From: Panonychus citri
Taxonomy: Eukaryota > Arthropoda > Arachnida > Trombidiformes > Tetranychidae
Assembly: GCF_014898815.1 (NCBI RefSeq)
Contig: NW_026515428.1
Span: forward strand, 1,116,001 to 1,180,000
Direction: 5' to 3'
DNA: 64,000 nt
The notes below the pieces were generated by a model. It saw nothing but the letters and a program-made list of their open reading frames with translations, was not told where the DNA came from and did not search any database. The stretch's first letter is position 1, and the number at the start of each line of letters is the position of its first letter. Positions 12,812 to 24,510 of this stretch are shown here, one piece after another. The position numbers were made by a program, and so were the translations under genes.

Positions 12812-13675
12812 GGGAACATGGAGGATGAAACATTGAGAATATAAAGTTAACGAGAATTGAAAATGTTCATCTCATCATGGTGATGATTTCATGATGATGA
12901 TGATGATGATGAGATGATGTTGAACATATTTCACTTTTCGCCATGTTTATCATATTCAAAGTGTTAATAGTTGAATGATTTCTTAAGGTTGATTATCATG
13001 ATCATGTCTCTGAACATTGAACATTATAATAGCTATTTTTTTAAGATTCTCATCAGAAGTTCATCAGAAAAAAAGGAGTAAAAAGAAAAACTTCAAGAAA
13101 GAACATTTTTTCTCTCTTACAATTCATCATGAACATGATGAAAATTCATTTAGATTATTCAGACAATGGAAACAAAATTTTCTATTGGAAACTTTTATTC
13201 TGATTACATACATTTTCATGATGTAACCAAAGGGAATCAACTGATTGAAATATTGAAAATTCAATGAGAGTTTGAACATTGTATCAATTGAGAACTGAAT
13301 TAAAATTACCAACTTCATTTTCCACAATTTAATCAACTAATTGTTTACATTTTCCTAATTTTTTTCTTATTCATCTTTTAATGCTCACCAATCGTTCTCG
13401 AAATCGGATTTTTGGTTGTAATGAAATTGGACATTTTGTATTGGAACAATTTACAACGACAATGGAAACAATTTACAATTGATCTTTAATTGTTTGGACT
13501 TAATTGTTGACAGTCTTATGAAATGTTATCAAATAAATTAGTTGGAATCTTATTGAGAGCTTGTAAACAAGGATTCGTTCATTTCGTCGGTGAAATTTTG
13601 TACCAACGACGAGATGAAAATGTCGTTATAACGTTGATTAAAATGCCACCGGAAGATTTTAAATTAACTTATTAA
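8947..13675 (+). CDS. Costars-domain protein (ABRA/STARS-like actin-binding Rho-activating protein)
   Basis: Three exons, 8947-9137, 10256-10415 and 13514-13675, encode 170 residues. The N-terminal 64 residues are Thr-rich and then acidic and charged, including the segment SLAERISSYQKKLEAEQRKL. From about residue 65 the sequence follows the C-terminal half of STARS proteins: YGRPLEGSQTQLRG, then DTIAQEIRDLCSFIETNGT, TFGQLFE, LVGILLRACKQGFVHFVGE and YQRRDENVVITL. The last part is the winged-helix Costars domain, which binds actin filaments. In vertebrates STARS links actin assembly to Rho/SRF signalling in muscle; that role here is inferred from the family. Vertebrate ABRA is about 380 residues, so this version has a much shorter N-terminus. 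The N-terminal exon is the least certain part of the model. Confidence 0.85.
10680..10701. repeat. Perfect inverted repeat (9-bp stem, 4-base loop)
   Basis: ACTATTTCC at 10680-10688 is followed by TTTG and GGAAATAGT at 10693-10701. It lies in intron 2 of the Costars gene. Confidence 0.6.
12281..12315. repeat. (GA)n microsatellite
   Basis: About 17 uninterrupted AG units in intron 2 of the Costars-domain gene. Confidence 0.95.
12778..12810. repeat. (GAT)n microsatellite
   Basis: Eleven perfect GAT units in the same intron. Confidence 0.95.
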
Positions 13676-15335
13676 CCAAAGCAATCAAATTAAATTGGAG
13701 AAAATTATATGAAATAAATGAATCAATCACGTTAATTGTGTAAAATTAAATTGCAAACAATTACACAAATACAATTGTTACATGATATAATTACATTGTT
13801 TTAATGGAAAGAGAAACAAAGAGGAAAAAAAATAAAAGTTTATCAAATTGTTAAATTGTTACCTAATTGCTTACCTAATTGTCTGTGTGTATATATTATG
13901 TATCAACTAATTACTTTAAAAATAATACAAATTAAATACAATTAAAACGCGAACAACATTCAAACAAATTGAGTTTTCAATCACAATCTATTTGTATGAT
14001 AATAATTTGAATTGAAGTGTCTCAATTGATGACAATATTAAAATTAAATTGTTATTATCAAGTTAATTATCATTATGATTGATATAAAAACTATTAAAAA
14101 TGATTAGTTGATTGTTGAGAATTGGATAAAAGTAAAAAATAATAATAATGAATAATAACCTTTACATGATGATAATGATGAAGATAAAGTTTCATATGAT
14201 ATTATAACAGTTTCCATGGAGTGAGTGTATTTATATAAGTATAACCTTCACTCCCAGTAAGTTTTTCATCATCATCGTCATCATAATCTTCATTATAATC
14301 ATCATTTTATCTTCCTTATTTATCTTCTCTCCCTGTGTTACCTAAAATCCTCATGATGATTCTCATGATAAAAACTTGAATGTGAATACTAACCAAGGAT
14401 TTTGCGTATATTTATCTTTCTATCATCATCTTATCATCTTAGTCTTTCCTTTTTTCTTTCTTTTTCCTCTCTCTCTCCCTCTCTTTCTCTTTCTCTCTCT
14501 CTCCCTTTGTGTGTATGTGACATTTACACATGAGATTATTTCCAGGGAAAGTATTCAGAGTAACATGGAGTGAAACATTTCCACCTGAACTTTTCACTGG
14601 GAGGAAGGAAATAGAAGAGTAAAAGTCGAAAATTAAGAACATTTTTTCCTCATCTTCTTTCAGCATTTTATCATCATTTTCTTCATTGTTTTTACCTTTT
14701 AGTCTGTAAAATTTTCTCATCATCATCATCATCATACCTTGGACAATAAGTTGAACATTATCTTCATCATCAGAATCTAAGTTGACTGAAGTAAATCAAA
14801 CGAATGAAAATCTTTTTTCCTTTTTTCGGAATTTTTTTTCTCTCTCTGAGTTTTTTTCCTCTTCACTATTTGGAATCTTATCTTTTTCTTTCCTCTTCAA
14901 TACCTTTGTGATATCCTTTTGTTTATCATCCATATCATCATCATCATTATCATCAGTGTTTGTGTGTGTGTGCCTTCAAGTTGCATTCATTAACAATTTA
15001 TGGTTTGTTAACTTGATGATAATCAAGTCTGAGTGTTGATTTCAAGCTTCACCATTGGAAGTCAATGTAACTACAGAAGCAAAAAGATATAAACAAACAT
15101 TTCCTGTTGTAAAAAAAATCCTTTTGTGTACTTGTTTGTTTATCATCATCATCATCTTCTTCATCTTCATCCTCATCTAAATTATCATCCGGTGAGTTTA
15201 CTTTCATCAGAGATGAGGAAGCAGAAAGTGTATATTACATCATGTCAACTTGTTCCAGTTAAAGTGTAAAATAGTAAAAGGAAAAAGAAGATTGAAAAAA
15301 TTGTTCCAAACAAAATCGAGCATCTCAAAAGCAGA
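13676..15335. other. Intergenic and probable 5' leader of the RGK GTPase gene
   Basis: The first 50 bases carry the likely 3' end of the Costars gene (AATAAA at 13713-13718). Further right are CT-rich (about 14460-14505) and ATC-rich tracts and a TG run (about 14958-14971). ATG frames here are low-complexity Ser/Phe-rich. No gene seen. Confidence 0.4.
13713..13718 (+). promoter_or_regulatory. Possible polyadenylation signal (AATAAA)
   Basis: Canonical hexamer 38 bases after the stop codon at 13675. Confidence 0.5.
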
Positions 15336-18300
15336 ATGGATTATCCTCCCTCATCAACTATTGGAACTTCCTCATCTCGACTTAGTCCCCGTCGAGCGAC
15401 ACTTCACTATGAAAGGTCAAGTCCAACGGTCAGTACAATGACCACTGGACGTCGATCACCTTCACTCGTTTACCTCGATTCGATCAACTCATTTTATCCT
15501 CCATTACCTTCATCATCATCACCGTCATCGGCTAATTCACCTTCAACTGGCCCTCCTTTAACCCTTTCCTTACCTTCATCTCATCAACAACAATCAACTT
15601 CATATGATATCTCACCTCATCATCATCCACAACACTACCAACAACAACAACAACAACAACAACATTATTACAATCAACAGCAGTCAACAAAATCTTCACC
15701 ATCAAATTCAAAGGTAAACTCATTGTCTCCTGTTCGTACTAATCGTTCACCAAGCGTATCACCAGTTCGTGAAAATGACCTACCAACGGGCTATATTAAC
15801 CAACGACGAAACACTTTACCTAAACATTCAAGTTCCCAATATTTATCACCCGATAGTCGATCGTCAAATGTTCAAGAATCAACGACAACCTCTTCACCCT
15901 TTTCTCGATCTCGTTCCAGTTCATATTTCAATCGTTCACCAAGTCACCATCGTCGTCGTCGCAGCTTCAAGGAACCAAGAGTGACCTCAGCAAATACTTC
16001 ACCCTCTTCAACTGCCGCTGCAATCGTCGGGCTAATGTCATCTAATCATCATCAACAACGGAGACTTTCACCCTTCGATCAAGACTCTTGGGACTCTTAT
16101 TCAGCGCTAATGAAGTTAAGGTCAGATCGTCGGAAAATGTCATTACCCGTTTCTGAGTCAATCTCACCAAATTCAATGGTAATTAGCAAAAGTTTAAACG
16201 TAATCATTGTCGGTGATACTAATGTCGGTAAATACAGTTTAGTCCGTCATTTGATTGACAATGATTCAGATGATTGTAATCACACAATTAACACCAATCA
16301 AAATCAATCATCAACTAATGACAATAATCAACTGAATGACCGTTCACCTTGTCAACGATTTAACTCAATTAATTCATCAATTGATAAGAGTGTTAATTGT
16401 CACCGATTAGCTTTCCCTCTTTATGACAATCACATTGAAATTATATTTGAATATTATCAAAATGTTAACAAAATAATGGAAACAATTAACGAAAATGGTT
16501 CAAAGGTAATTAACTTTTTCCTTTTCTCATTAACAATCAACTAATATCACATATGGAGTTTTAATCAATCATTTTATTATTAATTGTTTACCTTATTTAT
16601 TTTTTTTGCTTTAATCATAAATTAAAAACAATTTGTTAATTATCATTAATATTATCATCAGAGCAATTCACCCAACTGATTAACGTGATTAACAGTCAAC
16701 AATAAAAAATTAAATATTGACGTTAATCATGATTAAAGATGATTAATGTAAACACCAAAGGAAAAAGGTTAAATTATCATCTTCAAGTGTCAAGTGTAAT
16801 CAATTGATTGCTGTTAAACAAATCATCTTAATGATTAACATTTATAACCCAGAAGCTATTATCAAGATAATCAAGCTAATAGATAACAATTTAATATCAT
16901 CAAGTTAGCAATTTAATTGACAGTTGGTTAATTTTGATAACCTTTAATTTTATATTGACTATTACATTCATATAACTTTATTTATAATCAAAAGTAATTT
17001 AAATCAGACTAATCAATGGATAATAATAAACAGTAATCAACTAAATTATCAGACAATCAAGTCATTAATTAAATTAGGAAACAAAATAAAAACAATTTGA
17101 ACATTTTAATCAATGATTTGATTGAAATTGAAAGACAATCAAGTTTTTTGTTATATTGTTACTCAGAATCATTGATTAAATTTCAACAATAATCAATCAA
17201 TAAAAAATGTTTTGTTTTGAAAAATTGATTGTTATAAATATGAAAATCAATATTAATTGTTACTCACCTCAACCAATTGTAACAATTGATTGTTACAGTT
17301 TGTGTCAACTAATATGTTAACTAAATTAAACTATCAATTAGATTGTTATTATCACTATTAGATTAGCAATTAACATTTTCCTCAATCAATAAGAAACAAT
17401 TTGTTTTAATAATATCAAAAGTTATTATCATTTGTCACTCATGATATTATTATATGAGTGATCATTATTATCATGAAACTTTTTCTTGTTTTCAGAATAG
17501 TTTTGTTATTTTTTTGTTCATATAATCTCATGATAATGAGTTTCATGGACAAATTCATGATGATTCTGATAATGATGACTACATGATATTCATCATCACA
17601 ATTTAAATACAGTTGAAAGTTCAGTCTACTGATTCCAAGTAACAAGTGTTCATATTTAAATCCCCATAAGATTTTGAGCATTTTTTTTTGCGAAAAAAAG
17701 TTCACTAAAGTAGAAAGTTAATCAAAATGATAACTATTAATAAATTGTTGTTATTTAAAGTTAATTATAATTAATAATAAATATAATATCTTGAGTGAAA
17801 TCTTTCACTTGAGATGGTTATTAAAAAAATACTCAGCTTAGAGATTGTTATTGTAATTATCATGAAAATCTCGGAAAACTTTTTTTTTAAATTGAAATTA
17901 GATTTGATTGTTTTTCTTTCACTGATGATTAACTATTTCCTGTTGATATTAAATTGTTCAATCAATCAATCAATCAATCATTACGTCCCATAGGAAGAGA
18001 GGAAGAAAAAAGTAATAGGAAACTTGGAGTTCCAACTCGAACTTGTTAGAAAGTCGATAAAAACAATCCAACGATTGGTAAAAATCGTTAAACCATCGTA
18101 ACCATGAAAATGAATTATAATCAAATCAGTGGATTGGTTTGGTTAACAATTAAAGCCCATGAATACATGAATCTAGAATTCTGATTAACATGAACAAATA
18201 ACTGAACATATTGTTTCATGATTGTAATCATTTCTTTGGTGTATTAGTAAATAATCAACAACAACATAAGTGATTATATTTATGATGAACAATCAAGATA

Positions 18301-20119
18301 ATCAGGTAACTCATATTAACCTTGATGAGAAAATAAAACAATGATAATAATAGGAATTAACTTTATGGATTAAGTTAGGATAAGTCAAGAATTTTGTTTT
18401 TTTTACCTCAATAGCAAACTATTGGTTCATCATCAGTTGATGATGATGATGATGATGATTATAATAACATCAATTGAATGTTAAACCTTGGGACACACAA
18501 AGTGTTGATCATCATCATCATACTGAACTACATTAGTTTAAGGTAAAAATATCCAACGTTAATCATGAGTCTAATTCATCTTGAGATGTTGAGTTAACTT
18601 TGTTTGTTTAGGTTACCTTATTTGTTGTATTGATTGGTGATTCAAGAAAGTGATGTTAAATGATCATGAAAAGATTCATGATGATGAGGATGATAACTGT
18701 ATGAAGGAAGATGAGATTAACTGTATTAGTTGTATCCACCTTGATAAATCCCTTGGTGAACATTTTTTTTTTACTTCTGTTAACTTTCATTAACAAGAAT
18801 TGAGGATCAACATTGAAGGATGAAGATGAAGATGAAGATGAAGATGAGGATGAGGATGGAGATGGAGATGAGTAGATAGATGGGATCCTATGGAAATAAG
18901 AATAAATTTTCCTCTCCATCTTTTTGTGACTCTTATTGAAATCACTTGAATACAAACTTTGATTTCATGATGATTTTCATGAATTCCGATTAATTCAACT
19001 GAATGAAAATAATGACTCTTACATGTAAAGAGACCCAGGAAAAAGTTGATCATCCTAATTACTCATTTACCTTAAGATACATACTCATTAAATGACACAC
19101 ACACACATGCACATAATTGGTTTCAATTAATTGTACTATTAATAACAATTAGACCATAATAACAACCATGATTAACTTTTGATATATCAATTCTGATCAC
19201 ATTTTTTTGTATACTATTAGATAAATTATCATATATTATCATCTTATCAATCCCTGGAATCAATTTAATTTAAGTTTCCCAAATGATTTAAACTGATTCA
19301 CAATCAGTTTATTAAATGTTGAAAGTTAAATTGTCATTTTCTCGTGTTGATTTTGTCATGAAATCACAATCAAATTTAATATCAAACTTTGGTTTGTAAA
19401 CATGTTACCATGAGTACGATGAAATTAATATCATGAGGAAAAATAGTCTTTTCCATTATTATGAATAATTTGAATTATCATTACAAATTCGAGGGATGAA
19501 TAAGTAGAAAAAAGTTCTAATATGAACTTTCGAATTTCAATTTCAATTTCAATGAAAATTTTCTTCATATTTCTCTCTTTCTCTTCTTTATATTGCTTTC
19601 CTTCAGGTTCGAAGTATGGACATTCTTATTGTAATGTATTCGGTAACCGATCGTCGATCCTTTGAAATGTCCGCTCAATACTTGACCAATGCTGTGTTCA
19701 CCTGTAAAAAGGATAACCCTGGTCTGTCCATCGCTTTGGTCGCCAATAAAACTGACCTGGTCCGGGTGAGATCAGTTTCCACCGAGGAAGGAGCTTCCCT
19801 TGCCGATAAGTTTGAGGTTCCTTTCATGGAGGTTTCAATTGAACTTGATGATAGATTTGAATTGATTGTCGAATGGTTAACAAATGTGATCAAGGAGAAA
19901 TTGAAAATCGGTCCGTCAACTTTATCTTCATCAACTCGATCATCTTCAAGTGGCCTTGATCCAAGTTCGATTGGAGGTTCAAACTGTTCAGAAGGCTCAT
20001 CTTCCATCCTAAAGAAACCAGCGACACTCTCAGAACGAGCGTTCAAGTTTATAAAAAAGATCATTTTAAATCGTCGAAGTTCAAAATCTAAATCATGTGA
20101 TAATATAAATCTAATGTAA
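15336..20119 (+). CDS. RGK-family (Rad/Gem/Rem) Ras-like GTPase with long disordered N-terminus
   Basis: Two exons, 15336-16505 and 19607-20119, join in phase 0 into 560 residues. Residues 1-285 are Ser/Pro/Gln/His-rich with many R-S-P and S-P motifs. The GTPase domain starts at about 287. P-loop GDTNVGKYS (293-301) has Tyr300 where Ser/Thr is usual. No DxxG motif precedes the DILIVMYSVTD strand, as is normal for RGK proteins. NKTD is at 437-440. The C-terminus lacks a CAAX box and ends KSKSCDNINLM, with the Cys seventh from the end as in RGK tails. RGK proteins inhibit voltage-gated calcium channels through the beta subunit and are controlled by calmodulin and 14-3-3; that role here is inferred. 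RxxSxP-like sequence RRKMSLP (about 267-273) and the tail serines could be 14-3-3 sites. A low-complexity Asn/Ser insert (about 309-350) splits the domain after the P-loop helix. Confidence 0.85.
16506..19606. other. 3.1-kb intron of the RGK GTPase gene
   Basis: AT-rich with many CAATTA/TTAATC motifs, a GAT run at about 18437-18458 and the GATGAA/GATGAG tract noted separately. No exon is needed: the frame is continuous across it. None seen. Confidence 0.5.
18818..18872. repeat. GATGAA/GATGAG/GATGGA hexamer tract
   Basis: Degenerate 6-bp tandem array in the RGK gene intron. It opens poly-Ser/His frames on the minus strand that are not genes. Confidence 0.85.
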
Positions 20120-20206
20120 ATAACAGTAATTAGTTGATCGTAATCAAAAATATTATCAATCCAAATGTAACACTAATATCAAATTTAATTTATCGCAACG
20201 AATTCA

Positions 20207-20212
20207 AATAAA
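20207..20212 (+). promoter_or_regulatory. Possible polyadenylation signal (AATAAA)
   Basis: Canonical hexamer 88 bases after the stop of the RGK GTPase gene. Confidence 0.45.
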
Positions 20213-20382
20213 CCAATTTAATCGAGCAATTTTATATTTGTAATTCTGATTCTTCAATTCAATTAGTATTGATTTAATTTAAGGATAAATGATGAGCCAA
20301 ATTAAAATTGATTCAGTTTGAAAATATCAAGAAAATGAATCAGTTGAAATTGTTGTTTTCCTATTGAGTTGTTGGTGGTAGT

Positions 20383-20424
20383 GGAGGAGGAGGATGAGGA
20401 TGAGGATGAGGATGAGGATGAGGA
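20383..20424. repeat. GAGGAT hexamer array
   Basis: About five perfect GAGGAT units flanked by GGA repeats. Confidence 0.9.
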
Positions 20425-21282
20425 GGTGAGATAAATTGTTGTCTGGGATGATGATAATTACTTGATTGTAATCAGTATTATGATTGTTAATCATGTTGAT
20501 TAGTTGGTTGGTGGGCCGATAATTTTCTGCACAGTTATCTCACTGATTCTGCAATTTAAATGCAATTAAGGTTATTATTGATTCTCAACTTGGGAGGTTC
20601 AGTTTATTTGCACCATTATAATTGCCCTATGGAGTCAAATGCTTTTACCCTCTCCCACCGCATCTTTATCCTCCTCCTACTACTTCACCATCACCACCCT
20701 GTTCAAATTAAACATTAAGACTCTATCATTGGCCTATCATGATGATAATCATCATCAAATTATCTTCATCTTCATCTTTACATCATCTTACTTGCAATAT
20801 TTACAAATGAAAATCCATCATGAGAGAGAGAGATTTCTCAATCTGAGAAAATAACAAGATGATAGCCAAGAAAAACAGATGATAAGGAAGATGAAGATGA
20901 TGATAAAAAAGGGATGATATGGAAGAGAAAGATGAAGATGATGAGAATGATAAAAGATTGAGAGAGAAGAGCAAAAAGGCCGAAGAACGAACTTAAAGTA
21001 ACCAGAAGCTCAATCTTAAGCTTCTGTTTAGTTTGGTGAGTGTTTTTTTCTGTAAGAAAACATGAAGATGGGGGAGAAGATGAAGATGATGATAGAGATG
21101 ATAGAGAGATGATGATGATCCGAGTAATTAGTTGAACACAAGGTTTGAGATGTTACATAGAGAGAGAGAAGATGAAAAATTTTCTATGGGCAAATGTATA
21201 AGTTGGTGTTCGGCTCTTAAAACGATCCTTCATCACTTTCTGATCTTCCTCATCCTCCTCCTTCTCCTCCTCGTTATCATCC

Positions 21283-21285
<3 letters not shown>

Positions 21286-21332
<47 letters not shown>
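21286..21332. repeat. (CT)n microsatellite
   Basis: About 23 uninterrupted CT units, the longest dinucleotide run I saw in the window, 420 bp upstream of the forkhead gene. Confidence 0.95.
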
Positions 21333-21335
<3 letters not shown>

Positions 21336-21751
21336 AATTTGAAGAAAATCCTATAATGAAGATAAAGAGAAAAACTTTTTCTTCTCATCCCGATCATCAT
21401 CTTCATCTTTTGCATATTCATCTTCATAATCATCATCATCATTGCCCACTGATGATGAGAGAGACAAGGAAAAAAAACTTTCCAATATAATCAGCTAATC
21501 AACTTAAATCATCAGTAACAATTAAATACTCAGAAAAAAATTGACTTTTGTTTTACTTTTGCAAGAAAAAAAAAGTTGTTTATGTTTACATATCGAGAGG
21601 AAAAATTGTTTGCAATTAAAAACAAATCTCAACAATTAACTCGTTGTATTGTGTGTGTGATGTAAATTGGTTAACTTTGATTAAATACAACAAATAGTTA
21701 ATTAATTTAACAAATTTCTCAAAGAAAAAACAATCAACAATCATCATCAAT

Positions 21752-23341
21752 ATGGATCAATTAGTTTCAACTACATCAAACTTATCAACAATCAACTCAA
21801 TCACCACCAGTCAACATCAAACAAATATTAACAACAACAACAACAATTTAATCAACTCATCATCTTTATTATTATCATCTAATTGTAATAAATTAACAGG
21901 TAATAACAGTAATAACAATGGCTCTCGAAAGATGGACAAACCTCCGTTATCTTATATTTGTCTAATTGTGATGGCGATTCAAAACTCGGACAATAAACGG
22001 GCCACTTTGGCGGAAATTTATTCGTACCTACAATCAAAGTTTCCGTGTTTTCGAGGTGATTACAAGGGATGGAAGAATTCAATTCGTCACAATTTATCCC
22101 TTAACGAGTGTTTCATTAAACTACCAAAGAACATCGGTAAACCGGGTAAAGGTCATTACTGGACAATTGACCCTTCGTCCGAGTGTATCTTTGAAGAGGG
22201 TTCATTCAGACGGAGACCTCGAGGTTTCCGTCGGAAAAAAGGTCTACATGGTTGTTTCTCTGGAAACCAATCGAATCATCATCTCGAAGGCAATGGACAT
22301 TATCATTCACACGAAAGTGACCACAGACTAATATCTTCCTCATCCACTCCCACCTCGACAACAACAACACCATCGACAACAGTAACAACCACAAACTCAA
22401 CACCAAGTTCATCTTCATCATCAACAACAACGACAATTCCTATTGATTTACTTGCTCCCCCTTTACCACCACCACCTCATCATCATCATCATCCTCCTTC
22501 TCATCCTAATCATCTTACACTTCCTCTTACACCTTTACCCTCATTTCAACCTCCCCCCTCATCACCCTCATCATCTTTATCATCATTAACGGTATCTAAT
22601 CACTACTCAAATCATCAATCTTATTTAACTCCTCAACAATCAACACCTTCATTTACTAATCATCTTCATCATCCACAATCTCATCCTCATCATCATCTGG
22701 ATTATACTAATTTCTATTCAAATGTTAACAGTTATGTTGGATTACCAGTTGAAGTGACCACTAGTTCATCCTCATCATCAACAACAACACTTACAACAAC
22801 CACAAGTCCACCAATAATTAAACCTTTAAGCTCAAACGGATTAATTTGCCAATCAAGTTATTCAAATGAAATTAAAACTGATCAACAACAACAACAACAA
22901 CAACTTGATCATCATCATGGGCCAATAACAGTAACAACAACATCTTCATCTTCATCATCTTCCTCATCTTTTTCATCCTCATCCTCATCATCGTCACCAT
23001 CAACACCCAACACACGTAACGTTAATACACCGACAATTAAACAATCAACTAATTTAATCACCAACAATCAACTTATTGATTCATCTGGATCACAATTAAC
23101 TCCAACATTTGATTACTCCAACAATAATAATAATCAAATCAATTCTAATTCTAATGGTAATCTTATTTATCATCCTCATCTTCATCATCCTTCAATACAA
23201 GATTATCCATCATCATCACCATTTACTAATGATTATACAAGTTGGTTAATTGTCTCAAATAATCACCATCAACCCCAATCAACAATTCAATCAAATCAAA
23301 CTTGTTTAAATTATTTTCCTCATATAACTGAATCATTTTGA
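21752..23341 (+). CDS. Forkhead transcription factor, FoxF/biniou type
   Basis: Intronless frame of 529 residues. After an Asn/Ser-rich leader, the forkhead DNA-binding domain spans about residues 62-158: DKPPLSYICLIVMAIQ, then FRGDYKGWKNSIRHNLSLNE (helix 3) and GKPGKGHYWTIDP. The segment directly after the domain, FEEGSFRRRPRGFRRK, is characteristic of FoxF proteins and argues against FoxC, FoxL1 or FoxD. The rest (about 165-529) is low complexity: Ser, Thr, His, Pro and Gln runs encoded by ATC/ACA-type repeats, typical of a disordered activation region. FoxF (biniou in flies) specifies visceral mesoderm; that role here is inferred from the family. Start chosen as the first ATG, with the stop at 23339-23341. 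Confidence 0.88.
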   Translation: MDQLVSTTSNLSTINSITTSQHQTNINNNNNNLINSSSLLLSSNCNKLTGNNSNNNGSRKMDKPPLSYICLIVMAIQNSDNKRATLAEIYSYLQSKFPCFRGDYKGWKNSIRHNLSLNECFIKLPKNIGKPGKGHYWTIDPSSECIFEEGSFRRRPRGFRRKKGLHGCFSGNQSNHHLEGNGHYHSHESDHRLISSSSTPTSTTTTPSTTVTTTNSTPSSSSSSTTTTIPIDLLAPPLPPPPHHHHHPPSHPNHLTLPLTPLPSFQPPPSSPSSSLSSLTVSNHYSNHQSYLTPQQSTPSFTNHLHHPQSHPHHHLDYTNFYSNVNSYVGLPVEVTTSSSSSSTTTLTTTTSPPIIKPLSSNGLICQSSYSNEIKTDQQQQQQQLDHHHGPITVTTTSSSSSSSSSFSSSSSSSSPSTPNTRNVNTPTIKQSTNLITNNQLIDSSGSQLTPTFDYSNNNNNQINSNSNGNLIYHPHLHHPSIQDYPSSSPFTNDYTSWLIVSNNHHQPQSTIQSNQTCLNYFPHITESF

Positions 23342-24510
23342 TTGTAATCATAGTAAATCAAACATGTAGTTTCAAAGTCAACAATCAAAGTTTTCAATTA
23401 AATCGTAATTTAAATTCAACTAGATTTTTTGTTTTCATCTTCGATACAATTAGCAATTTATTTCACTTTAATATTATTTACAAAAAAAAATCCTCATTCC
23501 AATTAATTGAATTGATGATCTTGTGCTGATGATTAAATCAATCAGTGACAATGGAAACAATTAGATTAACAAAATTTCAACAGTAAATCTGAACACTTTT
23601 CAAAATTATGTAACAGTAGTTTTGATGTATTATAATGGGAGCGATTGTGATGGTTATACTAACTAAATCAACTGAATTGTTGTTAATTTTTTTGTTGTCT
23701 GAGACTCATTTTGATTAATTATGTTCCATGAATTAGAAAATCACGTGACATTAGTGGATCTGTGGATAGTGATGATGAAGATAAAGATGATTAAGATGAT
23801 AATATGTTCTATCTTGTAACCATTTTCTTCATCTTTTGATAGTTAGTTAGTAAAGATGAATGATCCATACTGTTAATTTAACATGTTTAACTGCCTTTCA
23901 CTGGCAAATCAATCGCTCTTAATGATCTATTTAACTTGGATAATATTCAAACATTTTTCCAACTGTAAACACAGTTTTATCATCATCTAGTGAGATGATT
24001 AAAAAAGAGAGAGAGAGAGAAGATGGTTACAAGGGATAGAAAATAATATCATCAATTCTCATCATCATCTTATCAACAGTACAATTTTCATCACATTGAT
24101 GGAATTGGTTGTTGCTCTTTCGCTTTCTTCCATCTTTTATCATCCTGGTTTTTTTTCTGATGGTGGATCTGGAAAGTGTATGGATTCCGTTAATTATAGT
24201 TATTAAACTGGATGGTAACATGAAAGATTATTATTCACATAGGAGGAAAACTGGTTCTAATCTGGTTAACTTTAGATTCTTTTTAGTTAATTAATTGTGA
24301 TCCTATTTGCTGTTGAGTAATTTGTTTTTTACGCTGCTGCCTGATTGCTGTGTTTCCTTGTTGTAGTTCATCACTTGGGCACAAAAAGGTATGTATATAT
24401 ACATCTAGATATGATTTAGATGGTAAGGGAAATAGGTTTACTTGAAATCCTCTAAGGTTAAAGTTGATTATTATATAATAAATTTAATTCATAAATAACT
24501 AATTAATTAA
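23342..24510. other. Intergenic between the forkhead gene and the slowmo-like gene
   Basis: 3' flanks of two convergent genes. It holds a GA run (about 24006-24020) and short frames without coding character. No gene seen. Confidence 0.4.

Larger units (their letters stand above)
10416..13513. other. 3.1-kb intron 2 of the Costars-domain gene
   Basis: No exon or nested gene seen. It contains a perfect 9-bp hairpin at 10680-10701, a TG run at 11936-11949, a GA microsatellite (12281-12315) and two GAT microsatellites (12778-12810 and about 12891-12911). Confidence 0.5.
20120..21751. other. Intergenic upstream of the forkhead gene
   Basis: Contains the GTPase gene's 3' end (AATAAA at 20207-20212), a GAGGAT array, purine-rich DNA at about 20820-21120 and a 47-bp CT run 420 bp before the forkhead start. 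Frames here are low complexity. No gene seen. Confidence 0.4.

Noticed and set aside
19675..20064. 129-residue minus-strand frame
   Set aside because: Antisense shadow of the second exon of the RGK GTPase, which has clear G-domain motifs.
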